A DNA stretch of 64,000 nucleotides from Stenocarpella maydis (GCA_002270565.1 NQMI01000011.1:539055-603054); one strand, 5' to 3'; shown: positions 34,623 through 47,745, numbered from the stretch's first letter. Numbers and translations are program-made. Notes: generated by a model not told the origin, from the letters alone.

Positions 34623-36165
34623 ATGGAGCCAAAAATTGTCAGGCAGTGTGGTACGATGTAGGCAGTGCCAGTCCCCTTGGGCGTCTTGAAAGCTGACCAA
34701 CCCAAGTGAGCACTGGTCCACGTCGAGGCACGCGCTCGGCATGTACACGGGAATCGCAAATGGCTGTCGGTACGTGATCACCAAGCAACGCCTACAAGGC
34801 CGGCCAGTGCAGGTTGTAGTTGAAGAGGCACTGGCCCGTTTGATCCTGCGCCTGGGCGGGCTGAGGGTCGGCATCATCAAAGAGGACACCAACCAGGCCA
34901 GCTTCGTCAGTGTGCCGTCTATGAACCTGAGGGACTTTATAGAGTGGGACACCGTGAAGGCGTCTAGCCAGGCACAGCTCGACGCGCGCGTCTTGGGAGC
35001 GACAAGGAGGAGGCTGGAGCAGTTATGGCCTGACACTGCAAACCGCCCGCCGTGGAAGCTTCTGGTTGTGCAGAACGACACCTCGTCTCTAGGAGAGGTG
35101 ACTCTCGAGATGTTATTCACTATCCATCACGCCCTCGCGGACGGGAAGTCCACAATGGTCTTCCATAACGGTTTACTGCGTGAGCTCAACAGCCCGTCGC
35201 CTGCACCAGCAGGGCTGAAGAATCACGTCCTTAGCTTCGACGTGCCCCCAGCCCTCGCACCTACCCAGAAGGAGCTTGTCCAGATCAAAATTGGTTGGCT
35301 GTTCTTTTTGAAATGCCTATGGGATGAATTCGGCCCTTCCTGGCTTAAACCGAAGCCTCCCGTTCAGCCGTGGGTTGGAAAGGTGATCACCCTTGAGCCG
35401 TATCGGCTCAATCTTCGTCTCATATCCATCAGTCCTGAGACCGTTACAAGGCTCGTCACCACCTGCAGGGCTCATGGAGCCACGCTAACCGGTATCATCC
35501 ACGTCCTGGTTCTGGCTGCTGTCACCAGGCGTGTTCCCGCTGAGGTTGCGCCTGCTTTCTCGAGCCAGACGCCCATCGGTCTGCTCCCGTGGGCGAAGCT
35601 GCCGCCTGGCACTGACCTGGACCTTGAAAGCGTACTTACGGTTCTCACTACCACCAGTAACAAAGTATGGGACGCTGAGACGGTGGCAGACCTGCGGCGC
35701 AGGCTCGATGAGGTGGACGTGGGCCTTGAGGAAGGACTCCTCTGGCCCCTAGCGGCGACGTGGCGAGCCGAGATGAAGGCGAAGCTCGCCTCGATGCCGG
35801 ACGATGATATCTGCGGCCTTATGGATTATGTGACTGACTGGCAGAAACGGTGGGCGGGCAAGATCGGGAAACGGCGTGACTCAACCTGGGAGCTCTCTAA
35901 CATCGGCAGCATCAAAGGTGTCACTAATGAGGGCCAGGGGGCCTGGTCTATTCAGCGCTCATTCTTCACTCAGCCAGCGGCCCTTGCTGGACCCGCCTTC
36001 GCGGTCAATGTCGCGGGAGTGGAAGGGGCCGAGGTCACCCTGACGCTGAGTTACCAAGCTGGGATCATTGAAGAAACTATTGTCGACGGAGTGGCTGAGG
36101 ACTTATCTGCTTGGCTGGAGGAGTTTCAAGTGAACGGCACGTTCGGTATAAGTAATCGATCATAA
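34623..36165 (+). CDS. Alcohol acetyltransferase / condensation-domain-like acyltransferase
   Basis: A 35-nt first exon (34623-34657) and a second exon (34707-36165), with a 49-nt intron (donor GTAGGC, branch GCTGACC, acceptor CCCAAG), give 497 residues. The proposed N-terminus, MEPKIVRQCGTIEHWSTSRH followed by ALGMYTG, matches the usual start of the family; beginning at the ATG at 34741 would lose it. The catalytic HxxxD motif is in FTIHHALADGKS. The C-terminal half carries a typical long acyltransferase core (LTGIIHVLVLAAVTR, WELSNIGSIKG). These enzymes move an acyl group from acyl-CoA to an alcohol or amine and are cytosolic or lipid-droplet associated. No neighbouring polyketide or peptide synthetase is seen, so a secondary-metabolite cluster is not supported. 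Confidence 0.86.
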
Positions 36166-37446
36166 GGGTTCGACAAATTCCAAGCTGGCATCACACTCGC
36201 AAACACTTGCATCACGACATCCAAGAAACAACTTGAAGGAAGAGAGGTGCAAGACAGACAGCATCTAATAATGTGTAATCTTTTTTTTTTGGGGGGGGGG
36301 GCGAGGTTGCATTCATAGATATACTCATGGTAGACATTATTTCGCTGTGTCGTATATGCAGCCAGCCCACAACGTCCACAAGAAGCACTTGAGTCGACCG
36401 CAGATGGTAAATTGTGCCTGAAATCTGTCAAGAAATCATCTAGGTGAGGGGTCGGTTTCTCCAAGTTGGCAGTCAACGTTAACAACTCAGAGGCCCAACA
36501 GCAGAGCGTGCTAACAATTGAGAAACTCGAAAAACTCACTCTAGTAGGCAGCATTGCTATCCAGGTGTTCCTTCTATCCCATGGCTTATACTACCTAGCC
36601 CCAAGCCTTCACATCCCTGAAGTCTTCAAAGACAGGAACCCGCGAACGATCGGCCGAGCTTCAACTCCGCAGGGAACTACGTACAACGGACGAGGGCTTG
36701 CTATTCTCCAAAAGAGGTATGTATAAGTTGCTGAGAAAGCCGATGTTGCGGTCTTTTAACTTGGTAGTAATCATCTTGGTTGGCGGAGTCCCTAGGACCA
36801 CGAGGACAAGTACAAGTAGTTACACCACTAGGATTCGAGAAGGGGAATCACCCTTACAGATAGGAGGATGGACATCCACTATGATGGGCCTCGAGAGCGC
36901 GGTTCTCCCGGTTTATGTTATTCGGATACCAGATGCTAGAGCAGCTAAAGCCGGGGATAAAGCGAGAGAGAGCTCCATGTGGAGAGAGACGGAATGGAGT
37001 GACGTAATAAAATTCAGGTAATTACTAACAAGGGAGAATACAGAGGAAGATTTTTAGCCTTTTATAAAGAGGAAGGGGGTGGTGATATGGAAAGGAATAA
37101 AGACTCGTGTTATACAGGATGAGTTATAGCTATTCCGTGGTATAGCCCAGATGCAACCTAAGTAGCTTTTACATACAACTGAAGGCCTAGGGTTCTGTAA
37201 TATGCACTAAGTAAGTCGCAGCTGATAAGGTGCGCTGCGGCGGCTCAGGGATCCAGCGTCAGTGTACTTGGTGGTGTGGAGTCGTCGGCAAGCCTACCGA
37301 TTCGCCCAATCCAGAGCTGTCGGGAAGCTCGACTCCAAAATATCTGTCGCGCGACTTGCGGTTGGACATACTTCGGCGGATCGCCAACTGGACTGACTGA
37401 TCGCTGGGGGAGACACACGCCCGCGCCTCTGTCAGCCCCATCCGCC
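36166..37446. other. Intergenic: AT-rich tract between acetyltransferase and bL9m
   Basis: No supported gene in 1.28 kb. From about 36700 to 37220 the sequence is visibly richer in A and T than the flanking genes and could be a decayed element. A T run joined to a G run lies at 36281-36301. Confidence 0.5.
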
Positions 37447-38628
37447 ATGGCGACGCCTTTATTGAGCAGGGCACAATGCCTGGTGTGCCTCAGGAGGATA
37501 ACACAGGTCGACAGCGCGTCGGTGACGCCGTTCCTCCGCCAGATGCGGAGGAAGAGCGGCCGGGCAAAAGATGCCGGTGCCATCGTGCGGCTGCTGAGAG
37601 ACATGAAGGGATTCGGCAGGGAAGGTGGGAGACTCGCGATCTTACTGATTCACCTGCGGAACCAGCACGAGCCCTGCCCTATGCTAAACATTGTCCGCCA
37701 TAGGTGCCATCTTCCGGACCGATCGAGGCATAATGCGCAATCTTTGGTACCCCACGAAGAAGGCCGAGTACATGACGGAGACCCGCTTCAAGGAGCTCGG
37801 CCTGACCAAGAACGACATTGGCGAGCGCGACCCCATGTTCGGCATGCAGATCGAGCTGGAGGAGGAGCTCGTCGACGACGCGGTCGAGGCTGTTGCGGGC
37901 CTCTCAACCGGCGCCGCCGCGCAACCGGCTCTCGAGCCAACCAGCCCTAAGCCTGCTGTGGAGATTGAACATATTGCTGTAAGCGCCCCACTGATGCCGG
38001 AGGAGGGATACCGGCCGTTGCTTGTGGGTTTCACACTGCTAACCTGACGCCCTGCTATCTACAGCCCGGCCGCGCCCTCGAACTCCTCACCGCCATGATT
38101 CCCGAAGTCATCACTTTCGAACGGCACCTGAAACACCTCGCGCCCGCCACCCCAGCCGGAAGCGCCCCCGGGCCAGCAGAACCAAGCGACGGGACAGAGC
38201 AGAGAAAGGTCCTCTCGCCCCTCGAGTTGCGCCGGGCCAAATTGCTCGAGGCGCAAAAGGCCCCCGAGCCGCAGAAGACGCCCGAGGAGGCCGAGGCGGA
38301 GCGCAGGGCGGCCGAGGCCGAGGCCGAGAAGGAGCGAAGGCGGGCCGAGGAGGAGGCCGAGAAGCTCAAGGAGATCCACGGGCCCGTGTCAGTGCGCGAC
38401 GTCGCGACCGCCATCAAGGACAAGCTGCTGCTGGACATGGAGGCGTCGAGGATCCACGTGCAGCCCGAGGAGATCACGTTCCTGGGGCTCGCCGAGGGGC
38501 TTGACAAGCTCGATAAGGTGGGGCGGGTCGATATCGAGATCCGGACGCACGTCGGCAGGGACAAGGTCGAACCGGTCAGGAAGTCGGTCGAGATTGTTGC
38601 TGTCGGGCACCCCCTACAGCAGTCTTGA
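37447..38628 (+). CDS. MRPL50: Mitochondrial large-subunit ribosomal protein bL9m
   Basis: Exons 37447-37624, 37704-37978 and 38065-38628 give 338 residues. Residues about 35-80 align with the bacterial L9 N-terminal domain: IVRLLRDMKGFGREGAIF, then RTDRGIMRNLWYP, the conserved basic turn that contacts 23S rRNA. The acidic and Ala/Glu-rich middle (residues about 215-270) is a long helical spacer like the L9 connecting helix. The C-terminal part, SVRDVATAIKDKLLLDMEAS and DIEIRTHVG, resembles the L9 C-terminal domain. A basic N-terminus (MATPLLSRAQCLVCLRR) suits mitochondrial import. The protein is longer than bacterial L9 (about 150), as usual for fungal mitoribosomal homologues. Assignment rests on motif alignment by eye. 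Confidence 0.82.
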
Positions 38629-40139
38629 ATCACGGTGTGAGGTGCCTAATGCGGGCCATGTCTTGGGGCACATTCGCATATCTCAATATAGACAATGCAG
38701 GCTGTGTTGGATATCCTTACTGCACAGATAAACTCCCAGGCTTGGGATCGGCCGGTCATCTCCCTTCTTCCCATACCCACCAGTCACGAGACACCTAGAC
38801 TGAAGGTGCTGTGAGGCCATTCACGGTGCGCTCGTCTTCTCCTGCTGATTCCGCTCCAGTCTTCCCCAGGCACAAGATGCAAGAGACAAGATGGTCTGCA
38901 GCAAAACCTCCAGCACTTCGACGTTCCGTCAGCATGGACACAAGATGCTTGCGAACCTTTCGGCATTCCTCGGCCGCCGTAATAACATCTGGGAGCGGCC
39001 ACAGCGGTTGCTGGGCCGTGACGCCCAAGAAGCATCCGGAATTGCCGACATCTTGATGAACTATCCCCCAACTCTCCGGAGAACTCCCGTCCCGGGTGGC
39101 GATAGACTCGAGAATTCTCACCGGGCCACAAGCGAACTTGGCATACCAGCGCACCAAACGATCTCGGTAACCCCGGATGAGGCTGACTTCGGCCGAATGA
39201 GATTCTCGTGTCAACAATGGCTTGGGCCGTATGCCGGAGCAACGTGCGACCTGCACGCGTAGGCAGTCGATCCTGATCCTGCGTCATCTCGTGGGACCAG
39301 GCACGACGCGACCAGGCGGCGTGATGCAGATTCGCCTGACCAGAAGCCAACATGAAGTGATGGCGAACCGGAGGTTCTCCTCGGTTGCGGCCCTCGCTTA
39401 CATCCGTCGCTCTGCGTGCATGTGACGGCGCCGCGAGGGCATCACTAGGAGGAGATGTGAACTGCGAGCATCCTGCTCAGGTGACGGCTGTGTAGCCACA
39501 AGCAGCTTGAACCTGGGAACATGTGGGATTTGTGGGATCTGGCTTGCGTGCGTATGTGAGTTGCCGGTGCTCTCTGACGCGATCCGGCTCACACCCGGCC
39601 GCTCACGATCACGAAGTGCTGTCCCTGACAAGCCCGAGGACCCCGAAGATCACATACCATCGAGCTCGATGCGATCACATGGGAACGCCGGCGACGGTTT
39701 GAGTTCGGCTGTCCTGTGTATCCTAGGGACACACTGGCACCGGTGGCGGGTGGCCCAGTTGGACATGACATACGCGAGGTAACAACGTACCTAGGCATGG
39801 AATATTTTCGAAGTCCGGAACCAGACCTTTGCCTGTCGCATTGGTGTCGAAGATGCCGATTCCAGTTGCTTCAGCCCTGACAACGGGGTACAGGTGTCTG
39901 GGGTTGTGCTTGGCTGGAGGTCAATATATCCAGAGGTATGCTAGATAACTGGGTGGATATTGTATATAAATGAGCATGGAGCACTCGACTGAACCAAGGT
40001 GGATTCTGGATGTTACACTGATCAATCTCCAGACCATCAACGTTTCTCCTGGCTCGAGACCAACAGGCCTGCTAAAGAATCATATCGACTTCTTTACACA
40101 CTCTCCATAAGGTCTCATCGCATTCTGTTCATAAACGCC
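38629..40139. other. Intergenic: bL9m 3' flank and secreted-protein promoter
   Basis: No supported gene in 1.5 kb. A minus-strand frame of 153 codons (38795-39256) was examined and not accepted. A TATA box lies at 39963. Confidence 0.5.
39963..39970 (+). promoter_or_regulatory. TATA box of the small secreted protein gene
   Basis: TATATAAA lies 177 bp upstream of the ATG at 40140. It is the clearest TATA element in the window. Confidence 0.55.
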
Positions 40140-40671
40140 ATGAGAGTCTGCAACCTCTTACTCGCTGGCGCCCTGACAATCGCCGCCAACGCCGACGGCA
40201 TCATAGACCCATCAGACCCTCCCATGGCCTTCTTCAACCCTTTCGGAAAACTAGGTTGTAAAGAAGATCCGCTGGGAGTCATCAACACGACCCAGCACAT
40301 GGACAGCAAATGCTATCCCTTCACGCCCCCTCCTCAAACGATCATCCAGTCGGCCTATATCAGCACTATCATTCACGGCTGTGCAGGTCCGTCTCCCCAA
40401 CCCTTTTGTTCCCACAGCAATATACCACCACTTTGTGGATTTTTTTCTTCTCGTCCGCCGCTTGCTGACACGTCTTGAACCAGTTTACGTGTATACCGAT
40501 GCGAACTGCACCATGAACGTGATGACCTTGGACTCGGGTGTCAAGAAGTGCTGGGACGAGCCCAGGGGTTTGTTCTCTTACATGGTCATCTGCGGACACA
40601 GGTACCCAATGGTTCGCAGCAGCGCAACCAGTAGTAGTGTGACGGTGTCAGCAAGCCAGTGTAAGGGATAG
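40140..40671 (+). CDS. Small secreted cysteine-rich protein
   Basis: Exons 40140-40386 and 40484-40671 (97-nt intron, donor GTCCGT, acceptor ACCAG) give 144 residues. Residues 1-18 (MRVCNLLLAGALTIAANA) are a typical signal peptide. The mature protein of about 126 residues has seven cysteines, in LGCKED, SKCYPF, HGCAV, ANCTM, KKCWDE, VICGH and SQCKG. It has no membrane segment. I do not recognise a family. Size, secretion signal and cysteine content fit the broad class of fungal small secreted proteins, some of which are effectors or surface proteins; that role is only an inference. The upstream TATA box suggests strongly regulated expression. Confidence 0.82.
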
Positions 40672-41199
40672 ATACGATGGGTTGTGTTGTTTCTCTTCTT
40701 CCTTCGTTCCCTCATTCTGTTTTCTCTTCTCTTTTCCTGTGCTTGTCGGGGTTATGTTAGAACATACGTCAAGGACCTGTGCGCTCGCTTCGGAGGCAGT
40801 TGTGTCGGGAGGGAAAGCCACTCGCTGGTCCGATTTGAAAGTAGCGATAGCCATTCCCTAAGCAGACAGTTGAGTTTCAACAAGAAAAATATTTCAAAGT
40901 GTAGAGAGAGAGCGCAGCTCGATGCCACAAACTATCATCGAACGCCCGTGATTAGTACCGGCACTCTAGATCACACAAGTGCCCACGGCCATGATCAATT
41001 CTTGATTGGAAGGTCCAGACGGGAGGCGGAAGGTTGGGTCATGTCACATATATACTAGACCTTTTGACACAGATTGGGTCGGGATATTCAAGGCGACGAG
41101 CCGTTGAGCTTACCATCGAGTCTGGATAAGGCTGCGCCGGTCGGCCTCACTTATAGACTAGTTCGATTGATGATCAGCGCCTACTGGTATCTATCTATA
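40672..41199. other. Intergenic: convergent 3' flanks
   Basis: No gene seen in 528 bp. Confidence 0.65.
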
Positions 41200-42903
41200 T
41201 TACTTCGCGTCGAGCTTGCCCTCGACCTCTTCAGCCCACCACTTGGCCCAGTCCACTACCTTCCCCCCCCTCCTCGCTTCCTCAGCGCAGAAAACCATCG
41301 CGTGGCTCCTGATGACCTCATCCAGGGTACACCTGATGACCTCGTGCTGCGCCTTCTCGCACGTCCAGCCCTTGCCCCTGTGATTCTTGGCCAGGTCTAT
41401 GGCCTCGACAAACTTCCTCGTCAGCCCCAGGTCACCGCCGCCGTGGCCCAGGCTTTCCAGACGCGGCGTGTGCGTGGTGGTCTTGCCCGTATTGAAATCC
41501 TCGACGGCGATGGTATACGAGTCGGCGTATATCTCCCCCTGGGTGCCGTAGATCTTGGTGAGACGCTCACATTGCCGCTTTGTCTGGGCCACCATGTGGA
41601 AGGTTGCCTGTTTCGAGCCACGTCCGCCCAGCCGGTCCGCCATTGGGCTGATACCGCCCTGTGAGGGGGGGTCGTCGTCCCAGGTGATGGTCACCACCTG
41701 CTCGTCGGCGACGTCGTTATCGCTCTCGTAGACGCACCTCCCGAACCAATTGCGCCTCGCCACCTCCGAGTCCTGCATCTCTGGGCCGTAATCCTCAGCC
41801 AATCTCGCCATGAGTGCCCCGCGTACCTTATCGCCATCTCCCAGATCCTCTATCTCGGGCAGCACAACGTTCACCGGCCAGCTGGTGTTGCCCGTGTCTA
41901 GGCCCATAAAGGGTTTATCGCCCGTGTAGATGCGCTTCGCGGAATACTTGCAGGTCTCCTCGACGGGGCATTTGAGACAGTTTGTGGCATCGCCGGCAGC
42001 CACTGGCTTGCGGTTCTTCCGGAAGTATTGTAACCTCCCACTGCTCGTCACCGTCGATGGCAGGTGCGGCAGGGCCTTGTCGCCCCCGTCCTCGTACTTG
42101 ACCGGCGAGCAGAGCAGCCAGAGCAGCACGTCGATGTCGTGGCAGCTCTTGGTGAGGAGGCTCGGGGCCGAGGTGTCCTCCCTCCTCCAGTTGCCCCTGA
42201 CGTAGCTGTGCGCGAAGTGCCACCAGCCTACCGGCTCGGTGTGCACAACGGAGAGCACGTCCCCGATGACCCTGTCCTCGAGCAGCAGCCTCCGCAGCAC
42301 CATGTTGTGCGGGCTGTAGCGCAGGACGTGGCCGATGGAGAAGACGCAGCGCTCGCCGCTCTCGTCCACGTTGGCCCTCAGCGCGCGATACATCTCGACG
42401 CAGTGGTCCAGCCTCGTGGCCAGGGGCTTCTCGCACATGATGTGCAGGCCCCCGAGCGCGGCCAGCGCGATCACCACCTCCCTGTGCATCTCGTCCAGGA
42501 CACAGACGAAGACGCCGTCGACGCCCGGGGGCACTCCCGCCTCGCCGGCTGCGGCGCGGCGCCGCCTCTCCCTCTCGTAGGCGATGAAGTCGGCCCACGA
42601 CTCGAACTGCTCGCCCTCGGCCGGGGCGCGGTGGCGTCCCCAGATGTACTTCTGGCCGAACTGGGCGCGCTTGAAGGCGTGCGGCTCGGCGACGGCCACG
42701 ACGAGGCCCGTGGTTGCGAGCTGTGTGAAGTGGGCGTAGACGGAGCCCCGGGACCCTCCGCCGATGACCAGCATCCGAGGCGGGGAAGCCGAAGGGGGCG
42801 GGCGTGTTGGTGAGTGGATGGTGATCTCCTTGTCAGTCACGACGACTGGGCCGGGCTCAGGGAGCATTGGCCGCACGGGCGGCGAGTCTTCCAGTTTGCC
42901 CAT
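41200..42903 (-). CDS. Gfo/Idh/MocA-family oxidoreductase
   Basis: Intronless, 567 residues, starting at the ATG at 42903. After a proline-rich head comes a Rossmann dinucleotide-binding motif, MLVIGGGSRGSVYAHF (about 44-59). VFVCVLDEMHREVVIALAALG and the catalytic-lysine motif HIMCEKPLAT follow. The middle contains a cysteine group (NCLKCPVEETCKYS) that could bind a metal, which is unusual for the family. The C-terminal half is the beta-sheet substrate domain, with a run of conserved residues in GGGDLGLTRKFVEAI. The enzyme is expected to use NAD(P) on a sugar, inositol or related polyol. The long insert between the two domains makes it larger than the usual 330-400 residues. The substrate cannot be inferred. 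No secretion signal is seen. Confidence 0.9.
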   Translation of the reverse strand: MGKLEDSPPVRPMLPEPGPVVVTDKEITIHSPTRPPPSASPPRMLVIGGGSRGSVYAHFTQLATTGLVVAVAEPHAFKRAQFGQKYIWGRHRAPAEGEQFESWADFIAYERERRRRAAAGEAGVPPGVDGVFVCVLDEMHREVVIALAALGGLHIMCEKPLATRLDHCVEMYRALRANVDESGERCVFSIGHVLRYSPHNMVLRRLLLEDRVIGDVLSVVHTEPVGWWHFAHSYVRGNWRREDTSAPSLLTKSCHDIDVLLWLLCSPVKYEDGGDKALPHLPSTVTSSGRLQYFRKNRKPVAAGDATNCLKCPVEETCKYSAKRIYTGDKPFMGLDTGNTSWPVNVVLPEIEDLGDGDKVRGALMARLAEDYGPEMQDSEVARRNWFGRCVYESDNDVADEQVVTITWDDDPPSQGGISPMADRLGGRGSKQATFHMVAQTKRQCERLTKIYGTQGEIYADSYTIAVEDFNTGKTTTHTPRLESLGHGGGDLGLTRKFVEAIDLAKNHRGKGWTCEKAQHEVIRCTLDEVIRSHAMVFCAEEARRGGKVVDWAKWWAEEVEGKLDAK

Positions 42904-43640
42904 GGCGGGTGGGGAGCGGGACAGCTGTGGTGGTGGTGGAAAGACGCAGGGCTATGCAAAATACCAGGGAGGTGAGAGGGTAAGAAGAGGCGACACGTCT
43001 GACCCGGCAGGAGGCATCATAATACGAAGGGGCAAGGGAAGGGCGGAAAACAAATAAAAGGAAAACAAGGCAGCTGCAGCACAGCTATACAAACAGAGCA
43101 TGTACGCGCCGACGTCTCTCCATTGCCAGAGGGTGGTAGCAGCCCGCCCGTCCGCGTGGGTTCTGGCCGCACACGTGCGACGTCCACCCACGCAGCCGGG
43201 ACGATCCTGGCAAGCCAGCGAGTAAAAACCTGTACACTACTGTGCCCTCGGCAAGGTGCTCGGTGGTGTTAGTCCCAACGATGCTCTTCATGTTCCTGGC
43301 CGCAGGACGAACCAGTCCACACGCCCGAGCGCAATCGCCAATTACAAGCAGTACATTTTAAGCAACGACACAAGCTCGCTGATTCGCCTCCCCACTCGGC
43401 CTCATAAATAAATACTTTAGAGGCCACCCCCGCCATTTCAGTCGCCGGCAAACACCCTCTCAAATCCTGTCGACCGGGCCCGACCACCAGAGCTCATCTC
43501 CCCCCCCCGGGTGCAGCGTGTCGACTCATACAACGTTGCTTGCCCCCCTGCCCCTTCCGGGTCAGCATACGCTCCGCCAGCCTGGAGGGGCGTGTTACTT
43601 GTCCTTCACTCCGCGGGCCCGGCTCTCTCTCCGGCAGAGG
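42904..43640. promoter_or_regulatory. Divergent promoter between the oxidoreductase and oligoribonuclease
   Basis: No gene seen. It is the shared 737-bp upstream region of two divergent genes. Confidence 0.5.
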
Positions 43641-44281
43641 ATGGCTGTACAAAATGCAGCCCCATTGGTCTGGATCGACTGCGAGGTAAAGACAAGGCGG
43701 CCTATCGCGCATGGCTCGTATCGCCATTTTCTTGGCAGCCTCAGGACTCACAAGGCATGCAGATGACCGGCCTGGACGACGACAAGGACGTCATCATCGA
43801 GATATACTGCCTCATCACCAACGGGAACCTCGTCCTGGCCGACAACGAGGGCTGGGGCACAGCCGTCCACCAGCCGAAGGAACGCATGGATCAGATGGGC
43901 GAGTGGTGCACCAAGACCCACGCCCTGACGGGACTCACGGCGGCCGTCCTCGCCTCGGACGTCACCCCGGAGCAGGCCGCGGACGGGCTGCTGGCCTACA
44001 TCAAGAGGCACGTCCCCGAGCCGGGCACGGGCATCCTCGCCGGCAACAGCGTGCACGCCGACCGCGCGTTCCTGAACCGGGAGCCGTACCGGAAGGTGAT
44101 CGACCACCTGCACTACCGGATCCTCGACGTCAGCAGCCTGAAGGAGGCAACGAAGAGATGGGCGCCGCAGGTGGCGATGGGTGCACCGGCCAAGAAGACG
44201 TCGCACAGGGCCAAGGATGACATTCTGGAGAGCATCGAGGAGGCCAGGTACTACAAGGAGGCCATATTCGAGAGGAAATGA
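43641..44281 (+). CDS. REX2: Oligoribonuclease, DEDDh 3'-5' exonuclease
   Basis: A 45-nt first exon (43641-43685) and a second exon (43763-44281), with a 77-nt intron (GTAAAG...ATGCAG), give 187 residues. The junction rebuilds the ExoI motif WIDCEMTGLD (Asp13, Glu15). Other DEDDh residues are in NSVHADRAFL and in the SHRAKDDILESIEE segment, which supplies the catalytic His and last Asp. Oligoribonucleases degrade two- to five-nucleotide RNAs; the yeast homologue REX2 is mitochondrial. The predicted N-terminus is very short and has no clear presequence. An in-frame upstream extension exists but lacks an ATG, so the start at 43641 is preferred. Length matches the family. Confidence 0.95.
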
Positions 44282-45257
44282 GGTAGGCCAGCTGTTGTTG
44301 GTCGACATGCAGGCCTCGCTGGGCCGTGGAGCGACCACCTTAGCTGCTCTTATGCCTGGACAAGCCGGGCCCGATGTGGTCGGTGGAAAACCGAGTGGCT
44401 CTTATCCAATCTCGTATCGGAGGCAATCGGCAGGGCTGACATGGTCGGTTACATGGTACGGCCGAGCCGCAGCGGCCGACGGGGCTTATTTGTCCAGCGC
44501 GACGAGAAAAGCAGCGACAAGTAGGCCGACTGCAACGCCACGTGAATATCCCATTCCAACGGCTCTGATGGCATCCCAACATTTGGGACCGGGCATTCAA
44601 CGGTGGCCTGCGGGATGATGGGTTACTCCCGCCGGTTTATAAGTCAATCTGTGAAATACGAAGCCGCAAGTGCTAGTGATTCCCACAGTGTGAGCACTGA
44701 TTGATTGCATTGTATGCCCCTCGTCCTCGGAACGAGAAGCTCAGAGTTCGCATCTGTACGTGTCCGCCCTCACCCACAAGCAGAGATGCTAACCTTTATA
44801 GTAGGTTTTTCGCCCAGGCTGCTGCTGGCCATGAGTTGCTGTCACTGCACGTCAGAGGAAGGCGCTGTACAGCATGACATCAAGCTGGCAAGGACAGTAC
44901 TTATGCTAACACAGTGATGAGGGAACATTGAGCTCAACCTTCCATGGCCCCCCCCCCTTGTCCAATACTGGCCCGGATGCTGTCTCTGCCCCACGCCACG
45001 CCCGCACCTCGACCGTCTAATTGGGCCCTGTGGCAATGACGTCCAGGTCAGGACCCCACCTTGCATCGGGGGGCAGGGGAGCTCAATCGGCCAGACCGCA
45101 GCTCCTGGAACTGACAAGCATGCCGTCGTCTCTCCTATTTATCGCCCAGCGCCCTCCCAACAGCTGTTCCACTCCCACCTCGTCGATCTCTCATTGATAC
45201 AGCCAGTCCTGTTCCTTAGTCAACAGCACGAAAATACCTAGATTCCATTCTGTCAGC
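44282..45257. other. Intergenic: oligoribonuclease 3' flank and phosphoglucomutase promoter
   Basis: No gene seen in 976 bp. A C run lies at about 44949-44958. Confidence 0.6.
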
Positions 45258-47181
<1,924 letters not shown>

Positions 47182-47745
47182 AGCTGGATATCAAGTACCG
47201 CAGCCATAGCGCTCGACATCAAAAGCATCTGAATGATGGATAACGGCACGATGCATTACATACATCCTTTACGAGCAGTGTGAAGCCACAAAATACAAAT
47301 AAGTTTAAAGGCATATCCTTGTCTGGGGAAAATCTGCTACTCACAAGCCAGCTCACGTAAATTGTTGAATGATCACCAGCAACTCATCGTAACATTAATT
47401 TCTCATACAGCTAGTATTTCCACAACGCTGCACCCGTATCATTTTGGACTCATGCAGAAACCCAAATGGTCACCTATTAGGTTTCGATCCCCCCCACATG
47501 GTTTCCTCACAATATTGTTAAAGAAAAATAAAAAAAAATAAAAAAAAAAAAAAAATGAAAGGATTGATACGATCAGAACGGTATCATACAATCTCGACTG
47601 CCTCTTTTTTTTTTTTTTTTTTTTTAATCCCAACCTTTTCTGTTCTGCGCTCGCTGGAATATGGTCGATATTCCAATCATCAAAAAGCACATACGGAGAA
47701 AACCGCATATTCCGCTGATAATTCATCATAAAGTCGTAAACATCG
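47182..47745. other. Intergenic with A-tract and T-tract flanking a hairpin
   Basis: No gene seen. Convergent 3' flanks of phosphoglucomutase and the uncharacterised gene; see the repeat at 47521-47625. Confidence 0.6.
47521..47625. repeat. A-tract / hairpin / T-tract structure
   Basis: An A-rich stretch (47521-47555) and a pure run of 21 T (47605-47625) enclose about 50 bp containing inverted pairs GATAC/GTATC (47566-47570 with 47581-47585) and GATTG/CAATC (47562-47566 with 47589-47593). Confidence 0.75.

Noticed and set aside
36466..36726. Short frame with a hydrophobic stretch
   Set aside because: Begins at TTG, has no upstream exon and lies beside the AT-shifted tract.
38795..39256. Minus-strand frame of 153 codons, possible gene
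   Set aside because: No recognisable family, no splice partners that extend it, and an overlapping frame of similar length on the same strand; left as noncoding.
34623..43640. Secondary-metabolite cluster around the acetyltransferase, oxidoreductase and secreted genes
   Set aside because: No polyketide synthase, peptide synthetase, terpene synthase, P450, transporter or cluster regulator; a mitoribosomal gene lies between.
47470..47500. Possible tRNA T-loop (GGTTTCGATCCC)
   Set aside because: No matching A box or acceptor stem upstream on either strand.
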